Source: Rhabdophis nuchalis (taxonomy: Eukaryota > Chordata > Lepidosauria > Squamata > Natricidae). From it: a DNA stretch of 64,000 bases. The stretch is from contig CM077643.1 of NCBI GenBank assembly GCA_039707465.1, forward strand, positions 317,817,919-317,881,918, written 5' to 3'. The notes beneath the pieces were generated by a model. The model saw only the letters and a list, made by a program, of their open reading frames with translations, was not told where the DNA came from and did not search any database. A program made the position numbers and the translations under genes. Positions within the stretch are counted from its first letter, which is position 1, and each line of letters starts with the position of its first letter. Of the stretch, positions 10,753 to 22,649 are shown piece after piece.

Positions 10753-11489
10753 CTATCATAAAATTGCTTCTAAGCAGTTATGGGAGGATTTATATCCTGA
10801 AAGCAGGATGCAAATAATGACAATGTATGTAAGCAATTATAAAAAGAAGGGAGAGGAAAAAAATACTACTTTGGCCAATTGAAACTAATGTTTATGAAGA
10901 AAAGGGATTACATGCCTTAAGAACAATGTATTGTATTCATTTTATATTTAAAGGACTACACACTCCCTATACACAAAGGGAAGAAATGGATGAAATGAAT
11001 GAGAGCCATACCATTAATGAAATGCAACACTGATTCTACTCATCCTGTTCAAGCAAACAGAGAAGAATTATCAGCAGGAAGAGCAAACAATTTTGACCAA
11101 ATAGCAAGGACAGGCTATCACTTTGGGGGTGGAGACACATTGGAAAATTTGAGAACATGTGGTGGGGTATGTTACCTTAGGATGCTTTCTACATTTTTAA
11201 TGGGACTTTTGTGAATCACCCAATCATTGCTGGAAATAAATATGATGATAGAGACTGAACTTTGCTTGAAGCAGACTTCTCCCTCTCTCTCTCTTTTCAA
11301 GGGGAAAGCAGCGAGTTAGATAATTTAATAAGGAAAATTCTAGGGATGTGTTGTTGCTTGTCAGAAAGATTAAGGGATTGTGAGAAATCTAGCATAGACA
11401 ATGAACTAAGTTTTCAGGGAGAGGTTGTGATAAAGTCAAGGAACAATAACTGTTAGCCAATCAAGAGAAACTCTACAACAGTTTAAAGT
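10753..11489. other. Unassigned AGPAT4 intron 2 sequence
   Basis: Purine-rich and AT-rich intronic DNA with no recognised element. Confidence 0.45.
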
Positions 11490-11816
11490 TAAGTCGTGCA
11501 GAAAAAAGTGACTTACAACCAGCTCTTAGAACCATTGCAGTGTTTCCATGAACGCATTATCAAAATTTGGGTGGTTGACCACCAGCATGTATTTACAATG
11601 ATTGTAGCATTCTGGGATCACATGACCACCATTTGTGAACTTCCTAGGGGGCTTTTCACAATCAAAATCAATGGGGGAAATCGAATTCATTTAACAACCA
11701 TGATTTGCTAAATGAAAACAGCAGAAAGGTCATAAAACCCAGGCACAACTCTCTTAACATCGTTTAGTGATGAAAGTTCTTGTCCCAATTGTAATCTTAA
11801 ATTAAGGATTACCTGC
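11490..11816 (-). mobile_element. GGTAGTCCTCGACTTA-family MITE, diverged copy 2
   Basis: Reverse orientation. Contains AAAGTGACTTACAACCAGC, GGGATCACATGACCACC and the terminal TTAAGGATTACCTGCA. The left terminus is missing or highly diverged. Confidence 0.6.
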
Positions 11817-12245
11817 ACTGCAAAAGAAGCAATAAAAAACACTTGACTGCATTTTTGCGTGTTGGTTATTCTTGCTTTTTTTAATAGAAAAAATATAAAA
11901 GGATTTGGAGGTCCCCCTCCATGAAAAACACTGCCTCAGAAAAGTTCTACAGTATCCATATTATTCTGCTAGTGCACCATCTATTTGTGTAGCTACCTTT
12001 GTCATATTTCTCAATAATTAAATTTAGAGCAGCTGAACTCACATTAGTATATGAAGTATACGTCCAAGGAAAGAGATTTGCAGAAAAGAAAAATGAAAAA
12101 AACAAATTCCTTATTAATATGTGTTCTTCCAAGACTGCATTTCTAAAAGTGTTTCAGTAAAACATCTTTTTTTCACATTTAAAATCTGCCTGCTCTAAAT
12201 AACACTATTTATTAAAACAAAGGTAAGAATATAAAAACATCTTAC
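11817..12245. other. AGPAT4: AGPAT4 intron 2, exon-proximal part
   Basis: Starts on the minus strand at the donor GTAAGA (12245-12240). No repeat recognised. I found no AGPAT4 exon 3 (which would encode the NHxxxxD acyltransferase motif) anywhere from here to position 1, so intron 2 is longer than 12 kb. Confidence 0.6.
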
Positions 12246-12488
12246 GGCTTAAAAGAGAATATGACAGCTTGCAGTTGATTTTTCTGAAAAGTTGCTTGTT
12301 GAATGGCCAGAGAATTAGCGTGAAGAGTTGAATGAAGTTGATTATCAGTCCTGACACTATAAATACATAACTCATAATAAGATGACAAATGAATTGAGAC
12401 TTCAGAAATCCAATGATGTCCATGGTTTAAGGCAGCAAGGCAAATCTTCCAGAAAAGGAGAGAACAGTGCTCAAATTTGGAATGGTAA
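12246..12488 (-). CDS. AGPAT4: AGPAT4 exon 2 (first coding exon); CDS 12423 down to 12246
   Basis: 1-acylglycerol-3-phosphate O-acyltransferase 4 (LPAAT delta), an ER or mitochondrial membrane enzyme that makes phosphatidic acid from lysophosphatidic acid. On the minus strand the acceptor CTTTCTACAG precedes the exon at 12488. There are 65 bases of 5-prime UTR, then ATG at 12423-12421, and the coding part ends after 59 codons plus 1 base at the donor GTAAGA (12245-12240). The peptide begins MDIIGFLKSQFICHLIMSYV and includes LFTLILWPFNKQLFRKINC, the conserved AGPAT3/4 N-terminus with its first membrane segment (about residues 15-42). MD at the start and KSQF favour AGPAT4 over AGPAT3, and the neighbouring PRKN supports it. 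The catalytic motifs lie in later exons outside the window. Confidence 0.9.
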
Positions 12489-13088
12489 CTGTAGAAAGAC
12501 AAGAGAACCATAACATTAGAAATAATTCACATGGAGTCTCTGCATTGCTTTCCTAATTGTTTTACTTTAAATTATCCCCCCCCCCAAATACATTATTACT
12601 TCTAGCTTAAAGTAATTTAAAGAAATGTATGAAAACACGTACCCTGAAATAAACACCTATGTGTAAAGCTAAGATGAAGAAGGAATCTACAATGTGCAAA
12701 AAAACAACAACCCAGGAATATACTATAGCTGCTTGCTCAAACTCCTCGCCTTTCTATAGAATTCAACATTTTAGTTTAAATATATAATATTTGTTAATAG
12801 TTTAAAAAAAAAGTATCTTATTCACAGCAGTAATAAGTACAGGGTTTGTAAAGGCTTGGAAATTGTGATTTGATTTAAAAAAAACCCTTTCAGAATATGC
12901 TTCTTTTGTTGCCAAGATCATACAAAACATGCTAAACTGCAGTGTTATTTGGAAAATTATAGGTCACTTCTGACAGTTTTTTTTTTAAATCGACAAATTA
13001 TTTCAAATTTACTGACATAAGGTTCTAAAATTTCTAGATGCTTCTATTACTCTGTCCAAGCAATAAAAATATATATTTTAAAAATAAG

Positions 13089-13260
13089 CACTTGGCCTTA
13101 TTTTTGGGGAGGTCTTATTATTTTTGAGGTGCAGGAGACTACGGGTGTGGTTACCTCATGGCTGCTGCTGTGTTGGAATATTTTCAGGGAGGGCTTGTTT
13201 TCAGGGTAAGGCTTATTTTAGCGCATGCGCTCAAAAGCCCGTGTGTGTGTGTGTGTGTGT
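13089..13260 (+). mobile_element. TTTCCCC-ended MITE fragment followed by (GT)n
   Basis: Contains CTTGGCCTTATTTTTGGGGA and CCTCATGGCTGCTGCTGTG, then GGGTAAGGCTTATTTTAGCG. These are shared with the fuller copy at 19822-20056. The termini are missing. (GT)n at 13239-13260. Confidence 0.65.
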
Positions 13261-13994
13261 AATTGCTACATGAACAAATCAATAGAAAACCTTCTGAATG
13301 TCTGTTGTTATGTCAACTCTTAGTGACTGATGAAACCAGACTATGCTGTTTCCTTGCAACATTTTTAAAAATGGTTTACCAATATCTTATTCCTAAAGTT
13401 AAGACAGAACAATTGGCAAAGTCACCCAGATGACTTTCAAGCCTTAAGAACAGTCTCCCAGCTTCTAATCCAGAGCCTTTGAAGACTATTCAAAATTACA
13501 CTTTTGTGAATGCTGTCTATATGTGAGACCTGCACTAGCATTCAAACCCCAAACACATCTCAGTGAGTTTTACAAATGCTTTCCTTGAGTTGGATAAATT
13601 CAAGTCTACATGATTTTATGATTTATGGATACACTACCTCAGATTACTTTTGGGCAATTATTATTTGCAGAAATCATCCTTCCCACTTATTTAGTGTCAT
13701 AAGTTAAGAGGAGGTAGTTAAGTTAAGAGGGGGAATAAAGATGCAAACTGTTCAGGAACTGCAAACAAGAGAAGCATTTGCCATAGTTCTCAATAACTTT
13801 TTTTTAAAAATAGATGGGCATCCAATTAGCGATCCTGATCTTTTCACTTTTTTTGTTTTATTTCACCTCATTGCTGAACCAAACTTTCCTAGAACCAATA
13901 TAATGAATATGTTCTCTTCACATATTATGCATATAATATGTTACAATATATTGGTTACATATTGTTTTTCATCACATCTGAATAATAAATCAGA

Positions 13995-14342
13995 CAGCAG
14001 TGTTGGTGAATTTTTTCAGCCCCGAGTGCTGAAACGACAGCACATGCGTGAACACTGGAAACTGGAAGAGTATCTCTCCGGCTTTCATTTTCCAATGCAC
14101 ATATGTGCACCGGCCACCTATTCTTCCAGTTTGTGACATGCATGCATGTGTGAAGACCAGCTGGCCAGTGTGCATGTGCACACTGGAAACCAGAAGCTCA
14201 GAAGCATGCATGCTGGGGAACTGCTTGTCCTGTTTCCGGAGTTCCTGTGCACGCAAAGACCCGCTGGAATCCAGAAGAGCAACAGGCAATGGCTGGCATA
14301 CTCAGAGAAATGGCTCTGCATGCCACATAGGTTCGCCATCAT
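13995..14342 (+). mobile_element. hAT-like CAGTGATGGC-family fragment
   Basis: Right end CACATAGGTTCGCCATCATG at about 14342. The body carries GAAGACCAGCTGGCCAGTG and purine/pyrimidine CATGCATG-type runs typical of this family. The left terminus is degraded. Confidence 0.55.
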
Positions 14343-14690
14343 GGCTCTAGAGTCTAGACCCCTTTCCTGAAATCTTGCCACATACCGGGACCTCAGAAGT
14401 GGGTCTTTTCCCCCAAGTGGTTTGGCAAGACCCACCCTCATTAAGACCTGGCTTTTTACTAAGGATAAGATTGTAAAGATAGAAGTATGGAATGAGAACA
14501 AATGGAGCTTGCTGCAGGGTATCCCAAAGGGACGATTAAAGTACAGGGTTTTTATTTTTATCACTTTATTGGTTTACTGTTTTATGACTGTTTTATAGCC
14601 ATTGGTTTTATTGATGCTGTGAGCAGCCCAGAGTTGCTTAAGATGGGCAGCAATATAAATCCTTTAAATAAATAAACAATACATTATTTT
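14343..14690 (+). mobile_element. Old LINE 3-prime end, degenerate
   Basis: The tail GATGGGCAGCAATATAAATC followed by AAATAAATAAAC resembles LINE 3-prime ends with an AAAT tail. Upstream, the plus strand weakly resembles a LINE C-terminal frame (TWLFTK-like). Family uncertain. Confidence 0.4.
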
Positions 14691-14826
14691 AAAAACCTAG
14701 TTGCTAAAATGATGAGAATGTCTTTTCTAATATTACCAGAAATGCTGTAGGTTGTACATCTGGTACGTATGAAGTCAGGAAAGCTAAAGTCAAGTCAAGT
14801 GAAATATTTGTGGACATTTGTGGATA

Positions 14827-15722
14827 TTTGTGGACAAACTCAAGCTCAACCCGTCCAAGACTGAGTGGCTGTGGCTTCCGGCGCCCCGGTTCAGCCAGAT
14901 TATTCCAACTCTGGCCATTGGGTGTCCTCCTGGATTCCCGGCTGTCTATGGAAGATCATGTGGCAGCCGTGGCCAGGGGGGCATTCCATCAGGTACGCCT
15001 GATGCGCCAATTGCGCCCCTTACTGGACCGGGGTGCCTTACGCACAGTCACTCAAGCACTCGTCACCTCTCGACTTGACTACTGTAATGCTCTCTACATG
15101 GGGCTCCCCTTGAGGTGCACCCGAAAGCTGCAGCTAGTCCAGAACGCAGCCGCGCGGGTGATTACGGGAGCGCCTAGACACTCCCACATAACACCTATCC
15201 TGCGCGAGCTGCACTGGCTCCCTGTGGTCTTTCGGGTGCGCTTCAAGGTTTTAACGACCATCTTTAAAGCGCTCCATGGCTCGGGGCCTAGTTATATGCG
15301 AGACCGCCTCCTGCCCCATACATCCCTCAGACCGATACGCTCCCACAGAGAGGGCCTCCTCAGGGTGCCGTCGGCTGGACAATGCCGACTGGCGACACCC
15401 AGGGGAAGAGCCTTCTCTGTGGCGGGCCCTTCCCTTTGGAACGACCTACCCCCTGAACTCCGCACCATCTCTGACCTCCGCCTCTTCCGCAAGTGTCTGA
15501 AGACACACCTATTCCATCTAGCCGGCCTAGCATAACCCCCATTACTGACTCTTAGATAGTTTTAAATTTGGGTTTTTTAAATTCGGTTTTTAGCGCAGGG
15601 TCTATTAGAATAAGTTTTTTAAAAATTTATATGTTTTATATGTGTTTTAACATCCCTGTGCGCCGCCCTGGATCCGTTTGGAGAAGGGCGGGGTATAAAT
15701 TTAATAAAATAAATAAAATAAA
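14827..15722 (+). mobile_element. 5-prime truncated L2-clade LINE with a 41-bp internal deletion
   Basis: The C-terminal L2 ORF2 region runs 14830-15535 (LDYCNALYMGLPLRCTRKLQ, FKVLTTIFKALHGSGPSYMR, RTISDLRLFRKCLKTHLFHL) and the 3-prime UTR ends GGGCGGGGTATAAATTT with an (AAAT)n tail. Compared with the copy at 56.8 kb, 41 bases are missing near 14923 (junction ATTGGGTGTCC, with a shared TTGGG), which shifts the frame. The 5-prime junction has three copies of an ATTTGTGGA unit at 14804-14834. Confidence 0.9.
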
Positions 15723-16187
15723 TTCAATTTAAGAGTTGTAAATAGTTGGGCAGGAATTGGCGGAGATTTAAAGTTAGAAGCATGCAATAGGAACAAAAAT
15801 GCCAAAAGCACTTAATCATCATCTACACTTTGAAGAGTTTGAAGCAGAAGATAAGGTTTGAAAAAAGAAAGATAACAGAGACCAGTTACTGCACTGTTCC
15901 AACGCAAGTTATTTTCTTCTACTGACCATACCAATAAGACAACATAAAGAAAAATAGTTCCATCATTCATTGCTAACGTTTTAGGGATTGAATGCTTCTT
16001 GTGCATGAATGCCATAAATCAGATTTGGATTGATGGAGCACAATCTCTGAGTAAAACTCATATATATTTGATGAGTGATATGGTATGTGACATGGTATTG
16101 CATGTGAATCAAATTTAATAGAAAATTAAGCCAGACAAGCAATGATTTTAAACACTCCCAATTTATATCACAGGAATATAACTCATA

Positions 16188-16573
16188 CAGGTAGTCCTCG
16201 ACTTACAACCACAATTGAGTCCAAAATTTATGTGGCTAGCCGGGAAATTTGTTAAGTGAATTTTGCCCACTTTACCACCTTTCTTGCCACATTTGTTAAG
16301 TCAATTAGAGTTGTTAAGTTAGTAACATGGTTGTTAAGTAAATCTGGCTTTCCGATTGACCTTGGCAGAAGGTCACAAAAGGGGATCACATTACCCTGAG
16401 TCTCTTCATCCATCATAAATATGAGTCAGTTGCCAAACATCCGAATATAAATCACATGATCCTAGGAACTGCAACAGTTGTAAGTGTGAAAAAATGTCAA
16501 AACTCCCTTTTTTCAGTGCAGTTGTAACTTCAAACGGTCACTAAACAAACTGTTGAAAGTCGAGGACTATCTG
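16188..16573 (+). mobile_element. GGTAGTCCTCGACTTA-family MITE, full-length copy 3
   Basis: 386 bp. Left end CAGGTAGTCCTCGACTTAC, right end AAGTCGAGGACTATCTG, each flanked by TA (16186-16187 and 16574-16575). The interior contains GTTGTTAAGTAAATCTGGC and ATGAGTCAGTTGCCAAAC. Non-autonomous, with terminal inverted repeats and a TA target (Tc1/mariner-like). Confidence 0.85.
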
Positions 16574-17185
16574 TAGTTCATTCTGCAGGAAGGTATGCAA
16601 TCTTTCTATTAGAAATAAACATACATTTTTCTTGAGAAGAAGATTGGTAATGCTTTCTGAGAGTAGGTTGGAAATATAATTGCATTATTCAGAACAAATT
16701 ACCAGCAGAAAGATTACATGTCCCACATAAATGAACAGTAAAGTGGTAGAATAGTAGTAAATACATATTTAAAAAGCTTAATTTGGCAGATCAGGAAGGA
16801 AAACTTTCCAAAGAAATTGCCTATTACAGCAAAAATATAAAGAGGTTATTTTCTTTAAAAACTCATATACAGCAAAAGCTTCCAAAGACTGTAAACTATT
16901 AGAATGATAATGAAGGGAATGGAAGATTACAATACAATCATTTTAAGAAAGCTTGACAATAAATATTTAGGCACACCAAATATTTGCTCTGCCAAAACAA
17001 CAAAGGATAAAAGGAAATGACCTAGAAAAGATCACTGAAAGTAATATTACCTTATTTTTGGCAGCCATTCACAAAGTGTACAAATACTTATTGTGGAGTT
17101 TTCATATAATGGTTCCATGCTAAAAGTATTATTGATAGAAGCACTCCTGAGGTATTTGCTTCATACTCTGGGGAGAGGAGTGCAC

Positions 17186-17510
17186 AAGTAATCCTAGAAT
17201 TATAACCATAATAAGACCCTGGTAAGTTGTAAATCAGGACATCATGTGACTGGCCCAAATTTGTGACCTTTTTTTGTAGCTGTCATTAAAATTTTGGCCT
17301 TTTTATTGTTTACAATGAAGTGGCTTTTGCTGGAAATTGCAAGATGTGGTCATGTGATGGAGGGCTCTGCAAATGGCCATAAATGCAGGCTGGTTGCTGA
17401 ACTCCCAAAATGTGGTCATATGAGAACTACAAAACTGGCGTGTAAGTAGCTTCTGTCATAACTTCGAGCGGTTGCTAAATGAGCAATCTTAAGCCAAGGA
17501 CTGCCTGTAT
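17186..17510 (+). mobile_element. Related TA-type MITE, divergent subfamily
   Basis: Ends CAAGTAATCCTAGAATTATAA and AAGCCAAGGACTGCCTG followed by TA. The interior (AATAAGACCCTGG, ATGTGGTCATGTGATGG) differs from the main family but shares the ends, so it is a separate old subfamily using similar terminal repeats. Confidence 0.6.
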
Positions 17511-18248
17511 TTAGTTATCAGCCTGCATCATTTGATGCAAACGACTGAAGCTTACTCTAAAGGGTACAAATAGTCCTGTATGAGGTTCCTTAAATAAGCA
17601 GGATCTATAACATGACCTCTCTGTACTTACAGCACATTTATTTTTATATCTACTCAAAAGCCCATGATTGCAAGCTATAAAAGTGCAGTCTTTTATAACT
17701 TAAAAACTGTAGTGGCTGAATCACCAAAAATGAAACGACCTTCATTTATGTTGTCTACAGTGCTGGCTACACCAAAAGCCAAACCTCGTAAAATAATGAG
17801 ACATTATTTGAGATGTCCTTTTGTGACAGCTAATGTGGAATTTATAAGGAAGACAAAGCTACATAGTATGTGGTACAGATTTCAAGTTGGTTCATTACAG
17901 ATTCCTGGCCATCCTGTTTTAAATAGATTTGTTGAATGAATGTAGACAGAGCAGGACCAGGATTTCTCCAGCCTTTCACAAGTGTTGCTACACATAAACA
18001 AATATGACTCCTGTTTTGGGAAAACTACCTTGGGAAAACTACCATCATGAGTTGTATACTTATTAAAATCTGCATAAAGTATGTAAGGCTCCCTTCAAAC
18101 TAGACTGGACATTTACAAAATAGGAACAAAATTACATGTCTGCTAGATATTATCGCAAAATTTATGGAAAAAATAAATAAATTCACAGCATCAGTCCTTG
18201 TAGTTTGCAGATCAACAATATCCACCTTCAAACAATCAATCAGAATAG

Positions 18249-18274
18249 TCAATCAATCAATCAATCATTCAATC

Positions 18275-18311
<37 letters not shown>

Positions 18312-18312
18312 G
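18249..18312. repeat. (TCAA)n microsatellite
   Basis: About 15 units with a few TTCAA interruptions, directly abutting the 3-prime end of the CR1 fragment at 18313 and so probably grown from its tail. Confidence 0.9.
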
Positions 18313-18482
18313 AATAGACCTGGAAGGGACCGTGGCGGTCTTCTAGTCCAATCCCCTGCTCAAGCAGGAGACTCTATCCCATTTCAAACAAGTGGCTGTC
18401 TAGTCTCTTCTTAAAAATCTCCAGTGATGAAGCACCCACAACTTCTGACATTAAGCTGTTCCAAGCTGGTTAATTGTTCTCA
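18313..18482 (-). mobile_element. CR1 LINE 3-prime end fragment
   Basis: Reads (plus strand) GAATAGACCTGGAAGGGACC then TCTTCTAGTCCAATCCCCTG, the reverse complement of the CR1 3-prime end seen at 49.4 kb. Confidence 0.85.
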
Positions 18483-18696
18483 CTGTTAATTTTTCTCACT
18501 CACATTGTTAACTATCAGTCCAGAGGAAGGAAAATTCAAAAATGGGAGAATAATCTGTGTAGTTGTCAAGTTCTTGATTGCTCCACTTCCACAAAAAGCA
18601 AAATTCTTTCATAGTTGTTGTACCTCAGAGATTAGGATAAAGTCACATAAATCTCAATCCCTGGATCACAGCCAATCTTGACCTACTACTATTCAT

Positions 18697-19052
18697 TTGG
18701 TGACTCTTCAAAGTTACAACAGACTGAAAAAGATGAGCTGTGATCCTTTTTCACACTTATGACCATTGCAGTATTCCCCTGGTCACATGATCAAAAGTTG
18801 GATGTTTGGCAACTGGCATGCATTTGAGTGGCTCAGGGTCATGTGATCACTTTTTTCGATCTTATGACAAGCTAAGTCAAGGAGGAAGCCAGATTCACTT
18901 AACAACTGTGTTACTAAGTTAACAACCGAAGTGATTCACTTAACAACTGTGGCAAGAAAGGCTACAAAATGGGGCAAAACTCACCTAACAACTGTCTTGT
19001 TTAGCAAGAGAAATTTAGGGCTCAATTGTGGCCATGAGTCAAAGTCTACCTG
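18697..19052 (-). mobile_element. GGTAGTCCTCGACTTA-family MITE, copy 4
   Basis: Reverse orientation. Has GATTCACTTAACAACTGTGG, TGTGGCAAGAAAGGCTAC and the end AAAGTCTACCTG at 19052 followed by TA. The other end is diverged near 18697. Confidence 0.75.
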
Positions 19053-19282
19053 TATTCCCCCATTAGAAAGGAACTGATTTCCCATACTACCTCTTCTCAA
19101 TGGGGCTGAGAAAATGAGAAGAGCATTTCAAAGAGCAGGAATGTCAGTCCACCAAACAATGAGGTGTTTCTTAAGGTAATGACACATTCTTTCTCTAAGT
19201 TCTTGAAAAAACTTCCAAAATTGTCTTGGTAAATGTTTATCCGGAAAGTGAGTAAAAAGACTAAAAACCCAGAGACTAAAAA

Positions 19283-19587
19283 TGCAGCCTCATGGGACCA
19301 AAAACAGGCCACGGAGGGGTGGCGCTCCCCATGTACCCCATTTTGGATCTAGTAAGCATCCCTGTAGCCTCCTGGGACAAAAAATGGGTCACGGCGGCAC
19401 CCTGTGCCCCCCACACGTGTGCAAATCTCCTGCATATATCACCCCACACATGCACAGCAGAGATCCAAAAATCAGCTGGCTGGTGGGAGGCATGCACAAT
19501 GAAGCTCAGCTGGGATGACACCTCATGTGACCACAGAGAGGGCTGTTCATGCCACTTATGGCATGCATGCCATAGGTTCGACATCAC
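19283..19587 (+). mobile_element. hAT-like CAGTGATGGC-family fragment
   Basis: Right end CCATAGGTTCGACATCAC at 19587. The body has AAATCAGCTGGCTGGTGGGA and CACAGAGAGGGCTG shared with the copies at 48122 and 52264. Left end not resolved. Confidence 0.55.
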
Positions 19588-19821
19588 AAAAAACAGTTGG
19601 ATTTTACTCAAACAATGAACATCCACTGTTAAAGCAATCCAGATATTACATTCTCTTAATCAATATTTGCATAATTGTATACCTGATATTCTGAAATTGT
19701 TCACATCAATTTAAATAATTTTGTAATTCAAAAGAAGTGATTTCAAAATTAGCTGCCATTCAGAATTAAAGGATACTCATTCTACCAATCGTTAATTAAA
19801 CTAAGGCTTTACAGTACTATC

Positions 19822-20056
19822 GTGTTTCCCCAAATATAAGACAGAGTTTTATTTTCTTTTGACCCCCGAAATAAGCGCTTGGCCTTATTTTCGGGGAGGT
19901 TTTATTATTTTGGAGGTGCAGGAGGCGGTGAGCATGGTCACCTCATGGCTGCTGCTGTGTTGCAATATTTTTGGGAAGGGCTTATTTTAGCGCAGGTGCT
20001 CGAAAGCCCGATTGGGCTTATTATCCGGGGAGGTCTTATTTTCAGGGAAACAGGGT
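19822..20056 (+). mobile_element. GTTTCCCC-ended MITE
   Basis: Left end CGTGTTTCCCCAAATATAAG and right end CTTATTTTCAGGGAAACAGG are inverted repeats of each other. The body contains CTTGGCCTTATTTTCGGGGA. Partial relatives lie at 13089 and 42368. Non-autonomous; superfamily not certain. Confidence 0.75.
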
Positions 20057-20454
20057 ATTATTCTGTTGATGTGATTTGAAACAGAGATATAAGCTACTAA
20101 ATTCTGAGAAAGATAGGAGCATTTGATTTTTGCCTGCTTGGGAGAAAGATACAAAAGAAATAATCACATGTAATAAACTAAAATTAAAGAATGAGGACTT
20201 TGGTTTTGAAACAATTATTGGAAAACATTTCTCAATTGCATTATGTGGAGAAGAAGAGAAGATACGTAGCTCAGGGTTGAACTGTGGAGTATTTAATGTC
20301 TGCAAGCAAGCACCAACAACTCCACACTTAAACAAATTCTGGAAGTTGTGGAACATAAATCTGCCCACAGAAAGAGCACATTAGATCTCCCCATTGGTAG
20401 TATATTGCAGTAACACTCATTATTTCAAAATTACCCCATGAGATGCCAACTAGC

Positions 20455-20699
20455 CAATGGTGAATTACGACTAATACGCCCCAGTACGGTTATACCAGTG
20501 CCTGCCGGGAGCACCAGGTACAATTCCAGAACGGTGCTCCAGAGGGCTCGTCCACCTTATCTGTATTTGAACTGTTTGGGCTTTTGCGCATACAGCGTAC
20601 GGCGCCTGCACAATGCTCTGCCGAGCAGCTGGAGCATCTCGGAGGCATAATGGAGCTCAGCCTCGTGCCGGTTGCAACGGAATCCGGAACCCACCACTG
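20455..20699 (+). mobile_element. hAT-like MITE with TGGTGGGTT ends
   Basis: Left end CAATGGTGAATTACGACTAA and right end CCGGAACCCACCACTG at 20699. The interior CGGTGCTCCAGAGGGCTCG is palindromic and GC-rich. A second partial copy is at 38895. Confidence 0.65.
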
Positions 20700-21551
20700 C
20701 AACTAGCATGCACTAGCATGCACTGAAATACTCCCTCTCAAACTAAGAACTTATCTCCTTTCGCAAGGGCCACAGTGTCATCCTCTAGAAAAGCTAAAAT
20801 CTTTTCTCCTGCATATAAGTAAATGTTACATTTACCATCTCTTTTCTTAGCTGTCACTACCAGAACAGAAACAATGAAAGTCAAAGACTGAAATCTGAAA
20901 GGAAAAGGAAGGAAAGAAGGGAAAGCAAAGAGAAGCCATAAATTAACATCCAAACTCAATATTTCCTAATGGTGGAAGGAAGGGGGAACAATAATGTCCT
21001 TCAAATACAATTCATTTCTAGACTTATATGATGATATAGAAAGGTGGTCATTGTTATTTTCTTGGTAACAATACTACATCTGGAATATTTGACTTCTAAG
21101 TCTAGACTTAGAGCCTTGGATTCCCTGAGTCTTTCATATGAATACTAATCAGACCTGAACTTAAATTTCTTCCAGATTAGCAGTAGACAAACATCTTTTT
21201 TTCAGAGATGTTTTCATCCATTGTTAAAAAATTAAAAATCAATAACTGAGCTTCTCAATCCTAAAAAGCAACATAAGGCATTTGAGTCCTAAGCTAAAAT
21301 CATCTAAAAGCTTCTCAAATTATTTACATGAGCATAATTGCACTTTAGGCTTCATGCACATTGGTCATAGGAGCAGTTAACCAAACATAAGATAAAAATA
21401 TCAACATTCCATTAGTTTAGTGACTTATTGGAATATAAATGGCCTGTTCCTCAAAAATTTGGCTCCAAGGAGATAAGCAAACGAGTCCTCAAAGTTAAGG
21501 AATTAGAAGTAAAAACCCTTCAAGTTCATCGGCTTTAATCGTTATATATTT

Positions 21552-21643
<92 letters not shown>
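21552..21643. repeat. (CA)n(GA)n compound microsatellite
   Basis: About 20 CA units followed by about 26 GA units without interruption. Confidence 0.95.
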
Positions 21644-21646
<3 letters not shown>

Positions 21647-22649
21647 TTCTAGAATTTCTAGAATTATTGATGAAAATTTAAGTCCCCGTATCTCAAGGCT
21701 ATCTGGGTTTAAGAAAAGTTGCTCAAACATTTCAGATTTGTAATGAACCAAATATACACATCCAGTTGAAACACAGTTGCTCAGTTCAGAAGACTCAAAC
21801 AATTACATATCTTTTATGTTTAACTAACCACTGGTGCATAGGAATAGTATCTCTGAAGAGTGTGTTATTAAAATATCTGGTTGTCAGTAGGATACACAGC
21901 ATATCACAGTACCTAGTGATATTATAAAACCTTGTAAGAGTAAAACCTATTGAGAAAGCTACTTTTATTATTTATTTAAATTAGTTTCTACTCTATTTTT
22001 CTATACAATACATTCAAAGTCATTACACGATATGGCATTCATATTTCAATCGCTATACAACATGCATTACATTCAGCTACTTTTACATTAGAATGTGGAA
22101 TGTCCGGTTTACACAAGCCACCTAGGTAACTAATTCTGAGAAAGCTCTCCAAGAATACACTTTGCACATTGATGCTATCAAGTATAGTACTAATCCAGTG
22201 TACTTTCTCCACCCTAATCTGTACTCCAATGCAATTAGTTGTTTGCATCTTTCCTGCTAGCTTAAGTTAAGTGCTTCTGATCAAAAGCATTTTCCAAAAC
22301 TGAGGAGCAAACACAGCTTTTCCTACAGACGGCTTTGTTGAACCACAAGGGGCAGATTCCACCTGCAAGCAGAAACATAATTTAAAAAAGAGCATTCGTT
22401 CTTATCCCAGCTCTTCCATTAATTTAATTTCTGCCTGTAAGAAGACCAAATGTTCAGCAAATGTTTCAGCCGCCACACCTAAGCCAACAGTTGTGGTATT
22501 TCATCCAAGCATCTGCTAGCAGCCTTAAGGTAAGAGATATCAACACTTTCATCAAGGCACAACTTCTGATGGTTAGCTAGCAATTGCCATCCCAGCTCTT
22601 TGATTTGCACAACTTCAGGAATCCCTCACTATATTTCATTAGCAACTGC

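Noticed and set aside
1..12245. AGPAT4 exon 3 with the NHxxxxD motif
   Set aside because: Not seen on the minus strand left of exon 2; presumed outside the window.
13741..14136. 131-codon plus-strand frame starting MQTVQELQTR
   Set aside because: No recognisable domain, AT-rich intronic DNA running into a hAT fragment; probably chance.
18164..18414. NQSI-repeat peptide
   Set aside because: Translation of (TCAA)n.
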